From Hemerocallis citrina (Eukaryota; Streptophyta; Magnoliopsida; Asparagales; Asphodelaceae): 64,000 nt of DNA. The notes beneath the pieces were generated by a model. That model searched no databases, was not told the DNA's origin, and saw only the letters and a program-made list of their open reading frames with translations. Both the position numbers and the translations under genes were made by a program. The stretch covers positions 144,522,941-144,586,940 of the forward strand of contig CM030361.1 in assembly GCA_017893485.1 (NCBI GenBank), given 5' to 3'. Shown here piece by piece: positions 44,343 through 55,540 of this stretch (its first letter is position 1; every line of letters begins with the position of its first letter).

Positions 44343-46669
44343 ATGTTTTTAGACTACGGGGTTTATAATCCAGATCTTCGTTCTTTTCGAATTTTTACAA
44401 AAACGAATATTTTTTAGTTCTCTTCCTCTATAAATTCATTCAAAAACTCCAGATTTTATTTTTCATCTCAGTACAGCATTTCAGTAGATTAAAATTTGAT
44501 TTTTGATACGAAAAACATAATTTACTCTCTACTTTATTTTGTTCTTCAATTTTCGAATTTGGGAGAAAATAGGCATATCCTCTTTATAATTTACACTTAA
44601 AATTTTTCTAAGTCACAAATAATATTTTTGTTAACATTATACAATTATCTCAGTAATAAATTTTATTTTCATGCCATTTAACAACTCAATAATCAAATCA
44701 CCTATATCCATAGTTCTTTCTTCAGTTATTCAACATACAAGCATGCATTCTTAATTTACATCACAAACAAAATAGAGCATGGTAGCATGGTAATCATCTA
44801 CATTAACAAATCATAATTTTGCAATCCATTTAACACTCTTTTGACATATATTCAAACTAGTAGCAATTTGTCTCATTTTCATAATGTATGGCTAAATTAG
44901 TTAAAGTTTCTTCTTAATTTGTCAACCACATCCTAGCATGATGTCTAATTAGAAGTTTAAGAGAACCACCCACCTTAAATAGAGAGAAAATTCAAAAGAA
45001 CTCCTAGAGAATCTCCTACAACGAATGAGCGAAGCCTTCTCCTCCTAGATCAAGCAACCAGGTTGTGCCTCTCCTTGTTGCAAGCTTGAACCCGAGCCTC
45101 CCCTAGTGCACTTCCAGCCTCCTCTCCTTGGGTCGAAGAACACACACAACACTCACTCTTTTCAACTCACAAAACTTCTCAATCTTTTGCCTTACAACTT
45201 GTATTTTTTTCGCTCGTTCTTTCTTTCAACTTTTAGGTGCAATGAGAACTAGTGTAAGGGGAGGGGGTATTTATACAAACTTTTAGGGTGAATGGAGGGC
45301 TAGGATTAGATCAAATGGTTAGAGATTAAGGGCCAAGATGTACTAGGGAATTATAGAAACTAACAATGATGAACAACCACCTCTCCACCACTTCCAGCTC
45401 ACCCACTCTCTCCTATCCTATCCTATCCAGCCTAGGGTGAAAAGGGTGTGCACTGCACACTCCATTGCATGCACATGCCACCTAGTGTCCCCCATTTACA
45501 GATTTGTTCATGTGACAAAAATTAATTGTCCATAAAAAGAGTCTACACTACAAGTTAGACTATTTAAAAGAGAATTAAGTTAAATGGGCTCACTAATGGG
45601 CTAATTTAACCATGGGCTTAAAATAATTAAATTAATTAATTAATGGAGTGGGCTTAAAAGAGACAATTAGGCTTAGATTTTAACTAGGCTTTTAAAGAGA
45701 ATAATTTTTAGAAAATAAAAAGGACAAATACTATATAAGAAATATTTTATACGAGAAATTATACAAATAAAATTATACGTGCAAAGCACGTAAAATCACA
45801 AAATCTCATAAATGAAAATTTATGGTATTACAGGGGAGCTGACCCCGATGCAATACAGCCCTAATTCATGGAAGCATCTGATTTGCTTCATCTTGAAGTG
45901 TTAGGAGAAAAAGGTCCCCCTTAAGTTGAAGTACTTACGCGCGGTCTTGGGGGTGAGCTCGCTCGGTGACATGGAGGGCATATTCTACATGTCACCCCGC
46001 CCTCATAAGAGAGTGATGCACAGTCACCCGGACTCCATAAAGGGGTGGAAGGAGAAGTACTTTGTTGTTGGGAGCGAAGTGCCTTGGAAAATCCCTACGG
46101 CCTGGAACTTCTTCAAGCCGAACTTCAAACCCCCAAGGCGGAGGGACTTGACTGAGGCTGAGTAGGCTGATGTAGACAAAATTGTGGAGGGGTACAGCAT
46201 CGGTTGGCCAGGCGTGACCGAGATACACTATGTGCAAGCCGGACTGAGTCCAGCAGACCCCTGTACGTTTTTGATTCATTCTTGCCTAACCTTTTGCTTC
46301 CGTATTAACATTTTTTCTCTTTTTTGCAGTGATGAAGCCAAACAAGCTTGAGGCGAGGAAGGCCCTATTGGTGCTGGCCCAGAAGAAGAGGGTTTGGGAA
46401 GTAGCATAAGGGGCGGGGCCAGCCCAAGGGGTGGCGAAGGTTCCTACTGAGCCGTCCCCCAAGAAGCTGAAGAAGAAGCATTCGTCCTGCGAGGCGAAGG
46501 AGTCGGGGCCGAGCACGAGTAGCCGAAATGTTACTGAGGTCCTGAGGGCGGGGACCCCCGCTATCTGTCCTGACGTCAGGCAGATGGTTGGCGAGGAGGG
46601 GGGGCTAAGGCCGTACGCCCTGGACTGGTCAGTGAAGGTGGCAAACTCGCTGGCCGAGGGCCCGTATCA

Positions 46670-49600
46670 CCTGATTTTGTTAATAAACATTATCTATGTA
46701 TATATACTAGTCGGTATATGACTGTTTTGTATCAAATTGATACTGAAATCTTCCGAGCCGGAAATAAAATTATTTTATTTTCATTTCTCGGAATTAAATT
46801 ATTTTTGTACAGATTGATTCGTTTTAACTAATAAAAATTATCTGTATAATCAGATATATGTACGTATTTGAATCGTGTCGATTTCGTACGTTTGTACGAA
46901 ATCGTGTTGTATGTGATTTGGGAAAAATATATTTTATTTTTGATCAATCTTGATGAGATGAAGGGTTAGGATTGGATGAGGGTTTGATTGCAAATTTATT
47001 GGGTTTGATTGCAATTTAAATTTGCAAACAAAATTCCAATTGATTAACCATAAGAACAAATGACACTTGGCTTTCATTCTCACCACAAAACCCTTCACTT
47101 TATCCTATAAAAACACCCCCAACCCCTCCCCCTTTCCCCTTGGCAGGCCTCAACACTGAAGGGCAAAAAACCCTCTCACTTTTTGTGTATTTCTATCCCC
47201 TTCTCATCTCATTCCTTAGCTCCTTCCTTACTAGCTTTTTTTTTAAAAAAAATTGAGAAAGAAAGAAAAGAAAGAGAGAATCAAAAGAAAAGAGGGGTTA
47301 AATTCATGGGTTTCATTTCTTCATGAGGTGTTCTTGAGAAAGATCAAGAACAAGGAACAAGGAGCAAGAAGGCAAGGCTAGTTCTTCCTACACTTTGTTG
47401 GGTGGGAGTTTCTCATTCTCATGGTTGTTTTTAGTATTATTAGGGTTTTTATTGTTGTATGTTGTTGTATTGAGTTAATTTAATGTGAATAAAGAGCATG
47501 CAAAGATTCAAGTGGTAGAACACAAAATAGAACCATAAAGATTCAATATTTGTGGGAATAGGGTTAGAATTGTTTAACTATGTTGGAATTTTGACCCCAA
47601 ATTTATTTTAGAGGTTCTTAGGGGTGTTATTACCATGCTCAAATTTTGTGGATTTTTCAAAGTGGTTTTGATGGGTGAAATGACCGTTTCCCCCAAAACA
47701 GCGAGTGTTGGGCAAAAACAGCAACTTGGTATTTTGGGGTAAAGTTCGGCTTATGTTCGAGGGACTGAAATTTGATGTTCCTTATGGATTTGGAGAAGTG
47801 ATTAACTAGGATGTTGTATTAGACGTTCTTACCTTTCCAAAATGCCCTATTTGGTTAAAATCTGATAAGTGGTGCAAACGTTATGGCCGTTACAAAACAG
47901 AGTAGTCAGCTTGGCTGAAAACTTACTGTTTTGTTTGTTCAATGTTTTTGTATCCCTTACTCATTGAATCTGAGGAAGTGACCAACTAGGAAGTTGTAGT
48001 AGACCTTCTCACCTTTCTAAATTGCCCTATTTGGTTAGATTCTGATAAGCGGAGTAGAAGTTATGCCGTTTACAAGACACAGCAGCCAGCTTGGGCTGAA
48101 GTGCTCGTTGTTTGACTTGTTCTATATTTTTGAGCCCCTTAATTGCTGAATCAGAGGAAGTGACCAACTAGGAAGTTGTATTAGATGTTCTCACCATTCC
48201 AAATTGCCCTATTTGGTTAGATTCTGATAAGCGAGGTAGAAGTTATGCCTTTTACAAGACACAACAGCCAGCTTTGGCTGAAGTGCTCGCTGTTTGACTT
48301 GTTCTATGTTTTTGAGCCCCTTACATGCTCAATCAGAGGAAGTAACCAACTAGGAAGTTGTAGTAGATGTTCTCACCTTTTCAAATTGCTCTATTTGGTT
48401 AGATTCCGATAGGCGGAGTAGAAGTTATGGACTTTACCATTTGCAGTAGCTAGCCTCTAAGCTGAAAAGCTCGTTGTTTGGGTTTTTCGATGTTTTGGAT
48501 CTTTTACTTACTGAATTTGGGAAAGTGTTCAACTAGAGAGTTGTAGTAGTGTCTCTCACCTTTCCAAATTTTTCTATTTGGTTAGATTCCGATAAGCGGA
48601 GTAGAAGTTATGCGCTTTGAAAGTTTTAGCTTTGCTGTAGCTTTGGCTGTCTTTTGTTAGTTTTTGCATGTGTTCAAGGGACGATAGATTGAATTTCATA
48701 AGAAATCTGAAAAAGTCATCAACTAGAGATTTGTAGTATATGTTCCCACCTTTCTAAATTGTATGATTTGGTTAGATTCTAACAAGTAGAGCAAAAGTTA
48801 CAAGCTATAGAAGTTTCAGTTTTTTGTTGAAATTCTGTAGTTTGGTTAACTATTTGCATATGTTCGAGGGCAAGAATTTGGAATTCCTTACGGAATCTGA
48901 GGAAGTGGTCAACTAGGAAGTTGTAGTAGATGTCCCACCTTTTCAAATTGTCCAGTTTCATTAGATTCCGACAAGTAGAGCAAAAGTTACAAGCTATAGA
49001 AGTTTCAGCTTTTTGTTGAAATTCTGTAGTTTAGTTAACTGTTTGCATATGTTTGAGGGCAGGAATTTGGAATTCATTACATAATCTGAAAAAGTGGTCA
49101 ACTAGGAAGTTGTAGTAGATGTTCCCACCTTTTCAAATTGTGCAGTTTTATTAGATTCCGACAAGTAAAGCAAGAGTTACCAGCTTGCGAAGTTTTAGCT
49201 TTTTGTTGAAAATCCATAGTTTGGTTAAACTGTTTGCGAGTGTTCGATGGATGGATTTTGGATTCCTTACAGAATATGAAAAAGTGTTAAACTAGAGAGT
49301 TGTAGTAGATGTTCTTACCTTCCTAAAAAAGTCTATTTTTATCGTATTCTGATAAGCGTAACACTAGTTGCTTTTAGGCTGTCGGAAGGTTTTTATGTCG
49401 CTTTGGAGTTTTTCATTGGTAGTATGTTTGTAATAGACTATTAGAAGATTCTTCTGTTTCTTCTAATTATAAAAGATCAAGTTTTGCTAGTAAGCACGTT
49501 TGGCTGATTCTAGGTTGTTAGAATACCTGTACGGTTGCTTCTATATGTTGTTTTGCTCATACATAACTCGTCTGGCTCGTATGCAGTTGTAGGTCTCATA

Positions 49601-49680
49601 CGTAGATCATTTTGCTCGTATGTATGTTATTGTCTCGTACGAAGCTCATTGGGCTCGTATGTAGGTATTGTCTTAAATAT
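46670..49680 (+). mobile_element. Gypsy LTR fragment, same family as 1196-8600
   Basis: Begins abruptly inside the LTR (CACCTGATTTTGTTAATAAAC, equivalent to 1475-1496) and follows the same course: GAAATCTTCCGAGCCGG, TTTCGTACGTTTGTACG, a TATA-like CCTATAAAAACACC at 47104, a CT/GA-rich leader, the ~182-bp array, then the CTCGTATG-rich region matching about 7560-7680. It is truncated at both ends: on the left against Tat sequence, on the right by a copia LTR. Confidence 0.8.
47640..49360. repeat. Tandem array of ~182-bp units inside the LTR
   Basis: CCTATTTGGTTAGATTC-type anchors occur at about 47846, 48026, 48208, 48389 and 48572, with four more diverged units to 49360, giving about nine units of 180-190 bp. 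This array has more units than the one at 6020-7340. Confidence 0.87.
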
Positions 49681-51126
49681 GTTGGATCCTATAGGTACGG
49701 CAAATAACACTAGAGGGGGGGGGGGGGGTAAATAGTGTTGTTTAAAAAATTACTTAAGAAATTGAACTTTTCGTACTGTCCAGTCGACTGAAAATAGATA
49801 TACAGTCGACTGTTGCATCAGAGTAGAAGAGTATCTTACTGAAGAGTTACTAGTCTGATCAGTCGACTTAGCACGGAAATCCAGTCGACTTACCAGACAA
49901 GTTTTCGAAATAAAATACAAAAAAATTGAAATTGCAAGTTGAGAAAATACAACCACCACAGAGTCAATCAATCACAGAGTATACAGCGATGTATCCTGGT
50001 TCGGTCCTTCCGACCTACATCCAGTCCCTAAGCAACCCACTTGAGATTTTCCACTATTCTTGAAAAAAAGTACAAGAATACCCTACGACGTTTGACAACA
50101 ACTATGTCAAACCCGTAGACCTCTCTCACCACTAGAGAGAGTAAATCCACTATACACCCAAGAGTGAAAAACCGACTCTACAACCAAGAGCCCTACTCTC
50201 CAACCGAGAGGACCACTCTCACAACCCGAAAGTGAAAAAAAACAACAAAAAGAGTTTACAATAACCTATAGCATTGTTTGTGATTTATGCTTTTGTATAG
50301 TGGCCATTAGGTTAACTTCTGAAACTAGTCTAAAATGAATTCGATGTTATACTAGATTGAATTTCAGAGAACCAAGACTTAGACAATTTGTATGCTTTTG
50401 AAATGCTTGTTCTTCTGAAAAACAAAAATCTTGAAACTTAAAGAAATGTTTGGAACCTTTTCAAAGTGATTCTTATACTCTATTTATAGAGTGAGAATCA
50501 GAGGGACGTTGTAAAATAGTTCCCTAAACCGTATTAAAATGGATAGAAAAGGATTTGAATTTTAAAAACAAGTTTTAAATTCAGAAAAACTATTGAAATG
50601 ACTTGAACAGTCGACTGGGTTGCCATAATGAGTTGAATGGCCAGAGCTTGTATGAGTTCAGACAGTTTCATACTATGACAGTCGACTGGTTCCAAGGAAC
50701 GGTAGACTGGTACTCAACAGCTGAACTTATTCAAGCTTGTTTTGACCTTTTAATTTTGTAAAACACTCAGTTATTAAAAAGTATGTGTGAGTGTGTGTGT
50801 GACAAGGCTATTACAAGTTTCTAAGACTCAAAGAATGAAAATTACAATATTACAAGACACTTTTTATAAAACATTTGAAGCACTTGAATCTTGTCTTGAA
50901 CTTGAGTCTTTGACTTGAGCTTAAGCCTTTGTCTTTATGTCTTGAAGCTTGCTTAATCAATGTGGCTTGAGCTTAAATCATTGTGGCTTGATCAATTACT
51001 CTTGAAAGCTTCATTGGATTGTTTTGCCTTTGTGAATTCCACCATGGTATTGACTTTGATACAACCTGCAAGCGATATGTGATAGAACAACTTTGTATAG
51101 TATTGTAGTCATCAAAACCAAGAATC
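49681..51126 (-). mobile_element. Copia-type solo LTR
   Basis: Contains the plant copia LTR phrase AACACTAGAGGGGGG (49708, followed by a G run) and, on the minus strand, an opening GATTCTTGGTTTTGATGAC at its right end. Flanks AATAT (49676-49680 and 51127-51131) form a perfect 5-bp duplication, although the exact TG..CA ends are off by a base. Six CAGTCGACT-type motifs lie inside (49780-50700). There is no coding region. The left boundary is uncertain by about 10 bases. Confidence 0.6.
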
Positions 51127-51138
51127 AATATTCTCCCC

Positions 51139-51276
51139 TGTTACCGCTGATTTCGGTGTGGGGGTAAACAGATAGAATTTGTGAGCTCGAGAAAAACCTG
51201 AACAGTTGACCCAAGCCTTCTTGCTCCTGCCGCAACCTGCAAGGAAGTGCGAAACACCGGGGTTGATTCCGGCGAC
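51139..51276 (-). repeat. Partial Tat LTR, outer end
   Basis: Matches 52163-52302 nearly base for base (GCTGATTTCGGTGTGGGGG through GATTCCGGCGAC), then switches without a gap into gag sequence at 51277. Only the terminal 138 bases of this LTR remain. Confidence 0.88.
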
Positions 51277-52094
51277 TCCTCTCTGTCCATGCGACCAATG
51301 CGCCTCTCCACCTCATGGAGACGACGGTTGAGGGCATCGTCCCTCTGCTGGTAATCATACGATCCCCCGGACTCTTCTTCATAGGAAGGGGAGCGGGGAC
51401 TGCGGCGCCGGTAGTCCTGGGACCGGCGAGGACTGTAGTGCTGCTGATGGCGGCTGGGAGCCGGGGAAGGACTTCGGGTTCGGCGATGAGGACTGGGATC
51501 TCTCGGGGGCGTTGGAGCCCTCTGGGCATTTTGGATGTTCTGCCGAAGGTTGAAAGCCTGCAGTACGGTGTCTTGGAATTGTAGGAACTCGGCATGAGTG
51601 ATCGGTGCGTCATTGTTCCTCCGATGATGCCGATCCGCAGGGGAGTGTGGTCTCCTTCTTCGGCGCTCGGGTGATACCGCTCGGCCCCTGTGGTCCGGAG
51701 ACCTTCGACCGTTTCGGCGGTGAGGGGACCGCTCGCCCTGACACTGGCGGGAGGCTCCCTCTCGGGCCCGCCTCTCATCAAGGTGGGTGCGGAGGTCCTC
51801 ATCTTTCTGGTGGTTCAGGAGTGTGTTGCGGAGGTCGGGATGATGAGAGGCCATTGAATCCGAGGATTCATTATGAACCGAAACGGGGTCCGGATTGTAG
51901 GGCTGCTTTTGCTTCCGACCGTTATGGCCGGAAGGGCCATTGTTGGGTTGCTGCTTGGGAAGAGGAGGTTGGCCCTGTTGGGCCGGAGGAGGAAGATCGG
52001 GCTGAGGGATAGGATTGACAGGGGCTTCCTCCGTAGGATCGGCGGGATTGTTCCCGCGGTTGGACGCTCTCGATCTGACCTTCTTTGGAGGCAT
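51141..52094 (-). pseudogene. Tat gag, N-terminal part fused to LTR sequence
   Basis: The ATG at 52094 (minus) lies about 47 bases after the PBS and opens MPPKKVRSRASNRGN, Pro/Gln-rich and then strongly Arg/Ser-rich (RRSPDHRGRAVSPERRRRRP; RRTRSPSPAPSRH), as in the N-terminal region of Tat/Ogre-type gag. It lacks the capsid domain and zinc knuckle. At 51277/51276 the frame runs into the LTR segment and ends at 51141, so its last 45 residues are translated LTR. The 3' part of gag and all of pol of this unit were deleted. The frame happens to remain open across the junction. Confidence 0.72.
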
Positions 52095-52140
52095 GGTTGG
52101 AGAGGACGACAAGGAAGGGGCTGAGGCTGTTCGTGCGGTG

Positions 52141-52158
52141 TTTCCCACAGACAGCGCC
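52141..52158 (-). promoter_or_regulatory. Primer-binding site of Tat element
   Basis: The minus strand reads TGGCGCTGTCTGTGGGAA four bases after the LTR end. TGGCGCC-type PBSs (other than initiator Met) are usual for the Tat lineage. The exact tRNA is not assigned. Confidence 0.72.
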
Positions 52159-52162
52159 AATC

Positions 52163-52757
52163 TGTTACTGCTGATTTCGGTGTGGGGGTAAACGGATAGA
52201 ATTTGTGAGCTCGAGAAAAACCTGAACAGTTGACCCAAGCCTTCTTGCTCCTGCCGCAACCTGCAAGGAAGTACGAAACACCGGGGTTGATTCCGGCGAC
52301 GCACCCTCCGACGCTCTTGTCAGTAATCAGAAGGGATTAAAGAAAGAGCTTAAAGTGGTGAAAAAGTGATTAACCTGGTCACAGTGGCAGAGGGGAGGTA
52401 TTTATAGTCGCTAGCGGAGTGATTAGAGGCCTGGTTCCCAGTGTAACTGCCAGGAGAAAAATCCTCACAGTCTATTTTGGAAACTAACCCCTTGATCCCC
52501 GGTGAGAGCAAATCAGGCCCGTTGACTTGGTCAAATCAGTGGCCCTGATTTGTCTCCTGCTGGTTTGGGCTCGCCTCGGGTCGGGACCCGTGCCCAATCG
52601 GTGTGGACCTGTTCGCGGGTTATTGGGTCTCGTGCGAAGGAGATCCGGTACCCGCTTTGGATCCACCTTGTGTGTGAAATTACCATTTTACCCCCGAGCT
52701 TCGAGATTCGCGCCAAATCTGAACGGTCCCGATTTAACCCCATTTTTAGCCATATCA
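52163..52757 (-). repeat. Full Tat LTR (595 bp), shared by two units
   Basis: The plus strand runs TGTTACTGCTG to GCCATATCA, flanked by a PBS on one side and a polypurine tract on the other. A minus-strand TATA box is present (GACTATAAATACC, plus 52399-52411). It has the polypurine tract of the right-hand unit and the PBS of the left-hand unit, so it belongs to both. Confidence 0.88.
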
Positions 52758-52776
52758 CGAGCCCCCCACTCCTAAA
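52758..52776 (-). promoter_or_regulatory. Polypurine tract of Tat element
   Basis: The minus strand reads TTTAGGAGTGGGGGGCTCG directly before the LTR. It is nearly identical to the tract at 39603. Confidence 0.8.
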
Positions 52777-53255
52777 GACTGAGCGTGATCAGCCTTTGAG
52801 GAGTAGTTTAACTGTTTTAGTGGCTGGTGGAGTTGTATCAGAGTCCAAGTGGAAGACTTTGAATCTTGAAGGGGGTAGTGAAGTAATTTTTGATGCTATG
52901 TGCTGTTCTTTAGCCATATCGAGTATTTGGCAGCTTTTATTTATTTTCTCGGACTATTTATTTAATTTTGCGATGTGTTCACTAGTCGTTCGGGGGCCTT
53001 AATAGTGTTTTCTAGGCAATCATTGTTCGTTCGGGGGCTCAAAAATATACCCCCGAATTTTTAATTATTTTCCAGAATTTTTAGTTAATTTCCCCAAATT
53101 TTTAGCAATTTTTCGCAATTTTTAAATAAATAAATCGATTAAAATAGATGAAAAATGCCTTTAAATACTGATTTATGACGTGGATCGATCCGGGCCATTG
53201 ATCATAGACGGGCGCGAATTTTTGAGAGATCCAGCGGTTGTAGTAGCTCGGTGTC
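52777..53255. other. Tat 3' region, no gene seen
   Basis: Contains two TCGTTCGGGGGC phrases and three AATTTTTAG-type short repeats (53050-53130). No coding frame of note. Confidence 0.5.
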
Positions 53256-54225
53256 TTTTTTCTCCGTTTGCGAGCTCGGAAAGGCACTTGCTCGGCAGCC
53301 GACCGAAGACAGGGGGTCTCGACAAGTCGAGCGACGTGGCACAATCTGAGCCATCGGATGACGATGCGTATCTCAAGACGGGCACATTTCTTAAGAAAAC
53401 ACTATCTTGTCGCCTAGCATCCTCGGCGAGATCTGGGCCGTCTGATCGAGATCATGCGCGAAAGTTGAGGAGAAAGTGAGTTTTCTCCGTTTGCGAGCTC
53501 GGAATGGCACTTGCTCGACAGCCGACCGAAGACAAGGGGTCTCGGCGGGTCGAGCGACGTGGCACAATCTGAGCCGTCGGATGACGACGCGCATCTCAAG
53601 ACGGGCACATTTCTCAAGAAAACACTATCTTGTCTTTTAGTGTCCTTGGCAAGATCTGGGCCGTCGGATCGAGATCATGCGCGAAAGTTGAGGAGAATGT
53701 GAGTTTTCTCCGTTTGCGAGCTCGGAATGGCACTTGCTCGGCAGCCGACCGAAGACAGGGGGTCTCGGCGGGTCGAGCGACGTAGCGCAATCTGAGCCAT
53801 TGGATGACGACGCGCATCTCAAGACGGGCACATTTCTCAAGAAAATACTATCTTGTCGTTTAGTGTCCTTGGCAAGATCTGAGCCGTCTGATCGAGATCA
53901 TGCGCGAAAGTTGAGGAGAAAGTGAGTTTTCTCCGTTTGCGAGCTCGGAAAGGCACTTGCTCGGCTGCCGACCGAAAACAGGGGGTCTCGGCGGGTCAAG
54001 CGACGTGGCGCAATCTGAGCCATTAGATGACGACGCGCATCTCAAGACGGGCACATTTCTCAAGAAAACACTATCTTGTCGTTTAGTGTCCTTGGCAAGA
54101 TCTGGGCCGTCTGATCGAGATCATGCGCGAAAGTTGAGGAGAAAGTGAGTTTTCTCCGTTTGCGAGCTCGGAAAGGCACCTGCTCGGCTGAAGACAGGGG
54201 GTCTTAGCAGGTCGAGCGATGTGGC
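53256..54225. repeat. 223-bp tandem array (about 4.3 units)
   Basis: TTTTCTCCGTTTGCGAGCTC recurs at about 53258, 53481, 53704, 53927 and 54150, an exact 223-bp period for most units, and units are very similar. Diverged single units lie at 55795-55995 and 60600-60855, outside the array. The 63-67 aa ORFs repeated on both strands are products of the array rather than genes. Confidence 0.95.
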
Positions 54226-54489
54226 GCACTCTGTCTCGAGACGATCCTGTTCCCAAGGGCATTAATGGCGCTCCGGGGTTTGCGCGGCGTTCCACTTTCC
54301 CCAGGTCATTAAGGATAACTCCTTCAATAAATGTGTGGCGTTTCAACTTCCGAGGGTCATAATGGCCAGACCTTGGAGGAGAGCTTATAAGTACTCCACT
54401 CCCTTTGTCATTTCAATCACAACAAATGTAGAGTTTCAAACCTCGGAGGTATTGGCCTTGGGTAACTTGTCTTTCGAGGTCCGAGGGGG

Positions 54490-55540
54490 TTGTTGCTCTT
54501 TTGCCTTTTTCTTCTCCCATTCCTGACGGCCCCAAAGTGGATGTCAGGAGCGGGGGGGAACGAGGCAGTAGTGGTGACGACCATAGTCCGGGCCCGAGGG
54601 ATGAGTTACTTCGGAGGGACGGGTGGTCGCTCTGTTGCCTTGTTCTTCTCCCGTTCCTCACGGCTCGAAAGGGGATGTCAGGAGCGGGGGAGGATAAGGC
54701 AGTAGAGGTGACGACCGTAGTCCGGACCCGAGGGGCGAGTTACTTCGGAAGGACGGGTGGTCGTTCTTCCACCATGGTCTTCTCCTGACTCTGGCTGCTC
54801 CAACGTGGGTGTTAGGGTCGGGGGAGATCATGGTGGAAGAGGTGATGATCCATGTCCGACGCCGAGGGGTGAGCTACATCGGAAGGACGGGTGGTCGTTC
54901 TTCCACCAAGGTCTTCTGCTTTCTCTGGTTGCCCCACAGTGGGTGTCAGGGTCAGCAGAGATCATGGTGGAAGAGGTGATGATCCATGTCCGAATCCGAG
55001 GGGTGAGCTACATTGGAAGGACGGGTGGTCACCCTTCCACCATGATCATCACCTGATTTTGACTGGCCCGATTCGGGTGTCAAGATCGGGGGTGATCCTG
55101 GTAGAAGGGATGATGACCGGAGTCTGGATTTGTGGGACGAGCTTCGGTTGGACGGGTGGTCGTTCTCCTACCGTGATCTTCTCCCGATTCTGACGGCCTC
55201 GGCGTGGGTGTTAGAATCGGAGGGTCACGGTAGGAGAGGTGATGACCCAAGTCCGGTCTGAGGGGAGGGTTTGCTTCGGGACGACGGGTGGTTGTTCTTC
55301 CGCCCAAATCTTCTCCTGACTCTGAAGGCCTGGGTGGAGGTGTCAGGGTCAAGGGAGGTTTGGGCCGAAGGATAGATCACCGAGGTCCGGAGCCGAGGGA
55401 CGACCTGTCTCGGTAGGACGGGTGGTCGTTCTTCCACCATGATCTTCACCCGATTCTGAGGGCCCCATCGTGGGTGTCAGGGTCGGGGAAGATCATGGTA
55501 GAAGAGGTGATGACCCTAGTCCGGAACCGAGGGACTGCAG
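54490..55540. repeat. ~134-bp tandem array (about 8 units)
   Basis: GACGGGTGGTCG anchors at about 54620, 54755, 54889, 55023, 55154, 55286 and 55420 give a period of 131-135 bp. Units contain TCTTCTCC..TGACGGCC, GGGTGTCAGG and GATGATCC.. phrases and are more diverged than the 223-bp array. Confidence 0.9.

Larger units (their letters stand above)
42539..45832 (-). mobile_element. Solo LTR of Tekay-like gypsy family within antisense gene
   Basis: The plus strand runs TGTAAAACCCC to GGTATTACA with a perfect 5-bp target duplication GGGGA (42534-42538 and 45833-45837). It is homologous to 17990-22142 in the same orientation (shared CACTTCTCTTCGTACAATTT-like opening, minus-strand TATA box at 45268-45275). 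It holds two tRNA-like segments. There is no coding region, so it is a solo LTR. It inserted into an older antisense coding exon. Confidence 0.92.
41768..46669 (+). pseudogene. Antisense Tat gene (Transposase_28-like), copy 1, broken
   Basis: This is the equivalent of the gene at 56369-58688. The ATG at 41768 starts MSRTQSGSEASSS; after a frameshift near 41960 an acidic Glu/Ser repeat follows. From 42246 the frame reads YPDDVESLVQF, PIIRARYFIPKEYELMIPSP and GLKLPLHPFIKRVLGW, matching LRFPLHPFVIDVLTWYG of copy 2. A solo LTR (42539-45832) cuts it. Beyond, it resumes (SWKHLICFILK; DSIKGWKEKYFVVGSEVPW; AGLSPADP) with stops such as TAG at 45902-45904 and 46162-46164. An intron (46263-46329) precedes exon 2 (MKPNKLEARKALL; stop at 46407-46409). 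It is truncated at 46669 by another LTR. PF04195 proteins have no proven function. Confidence 0.72.

Noticed and set aside
51315..52124. Plus-strand ORFs over the Tat gag
   Set aside because: Antisense shadows of the Arg/Ser/Pro-rich gag reading frame.
53180..54148. Series of near-identical 63-67 aa ORFs as a gene family
   Set aside because: 223 is not a multiple of three, so each unit yields the same short ORF by repetition of DNA sequence; no start context or domain.
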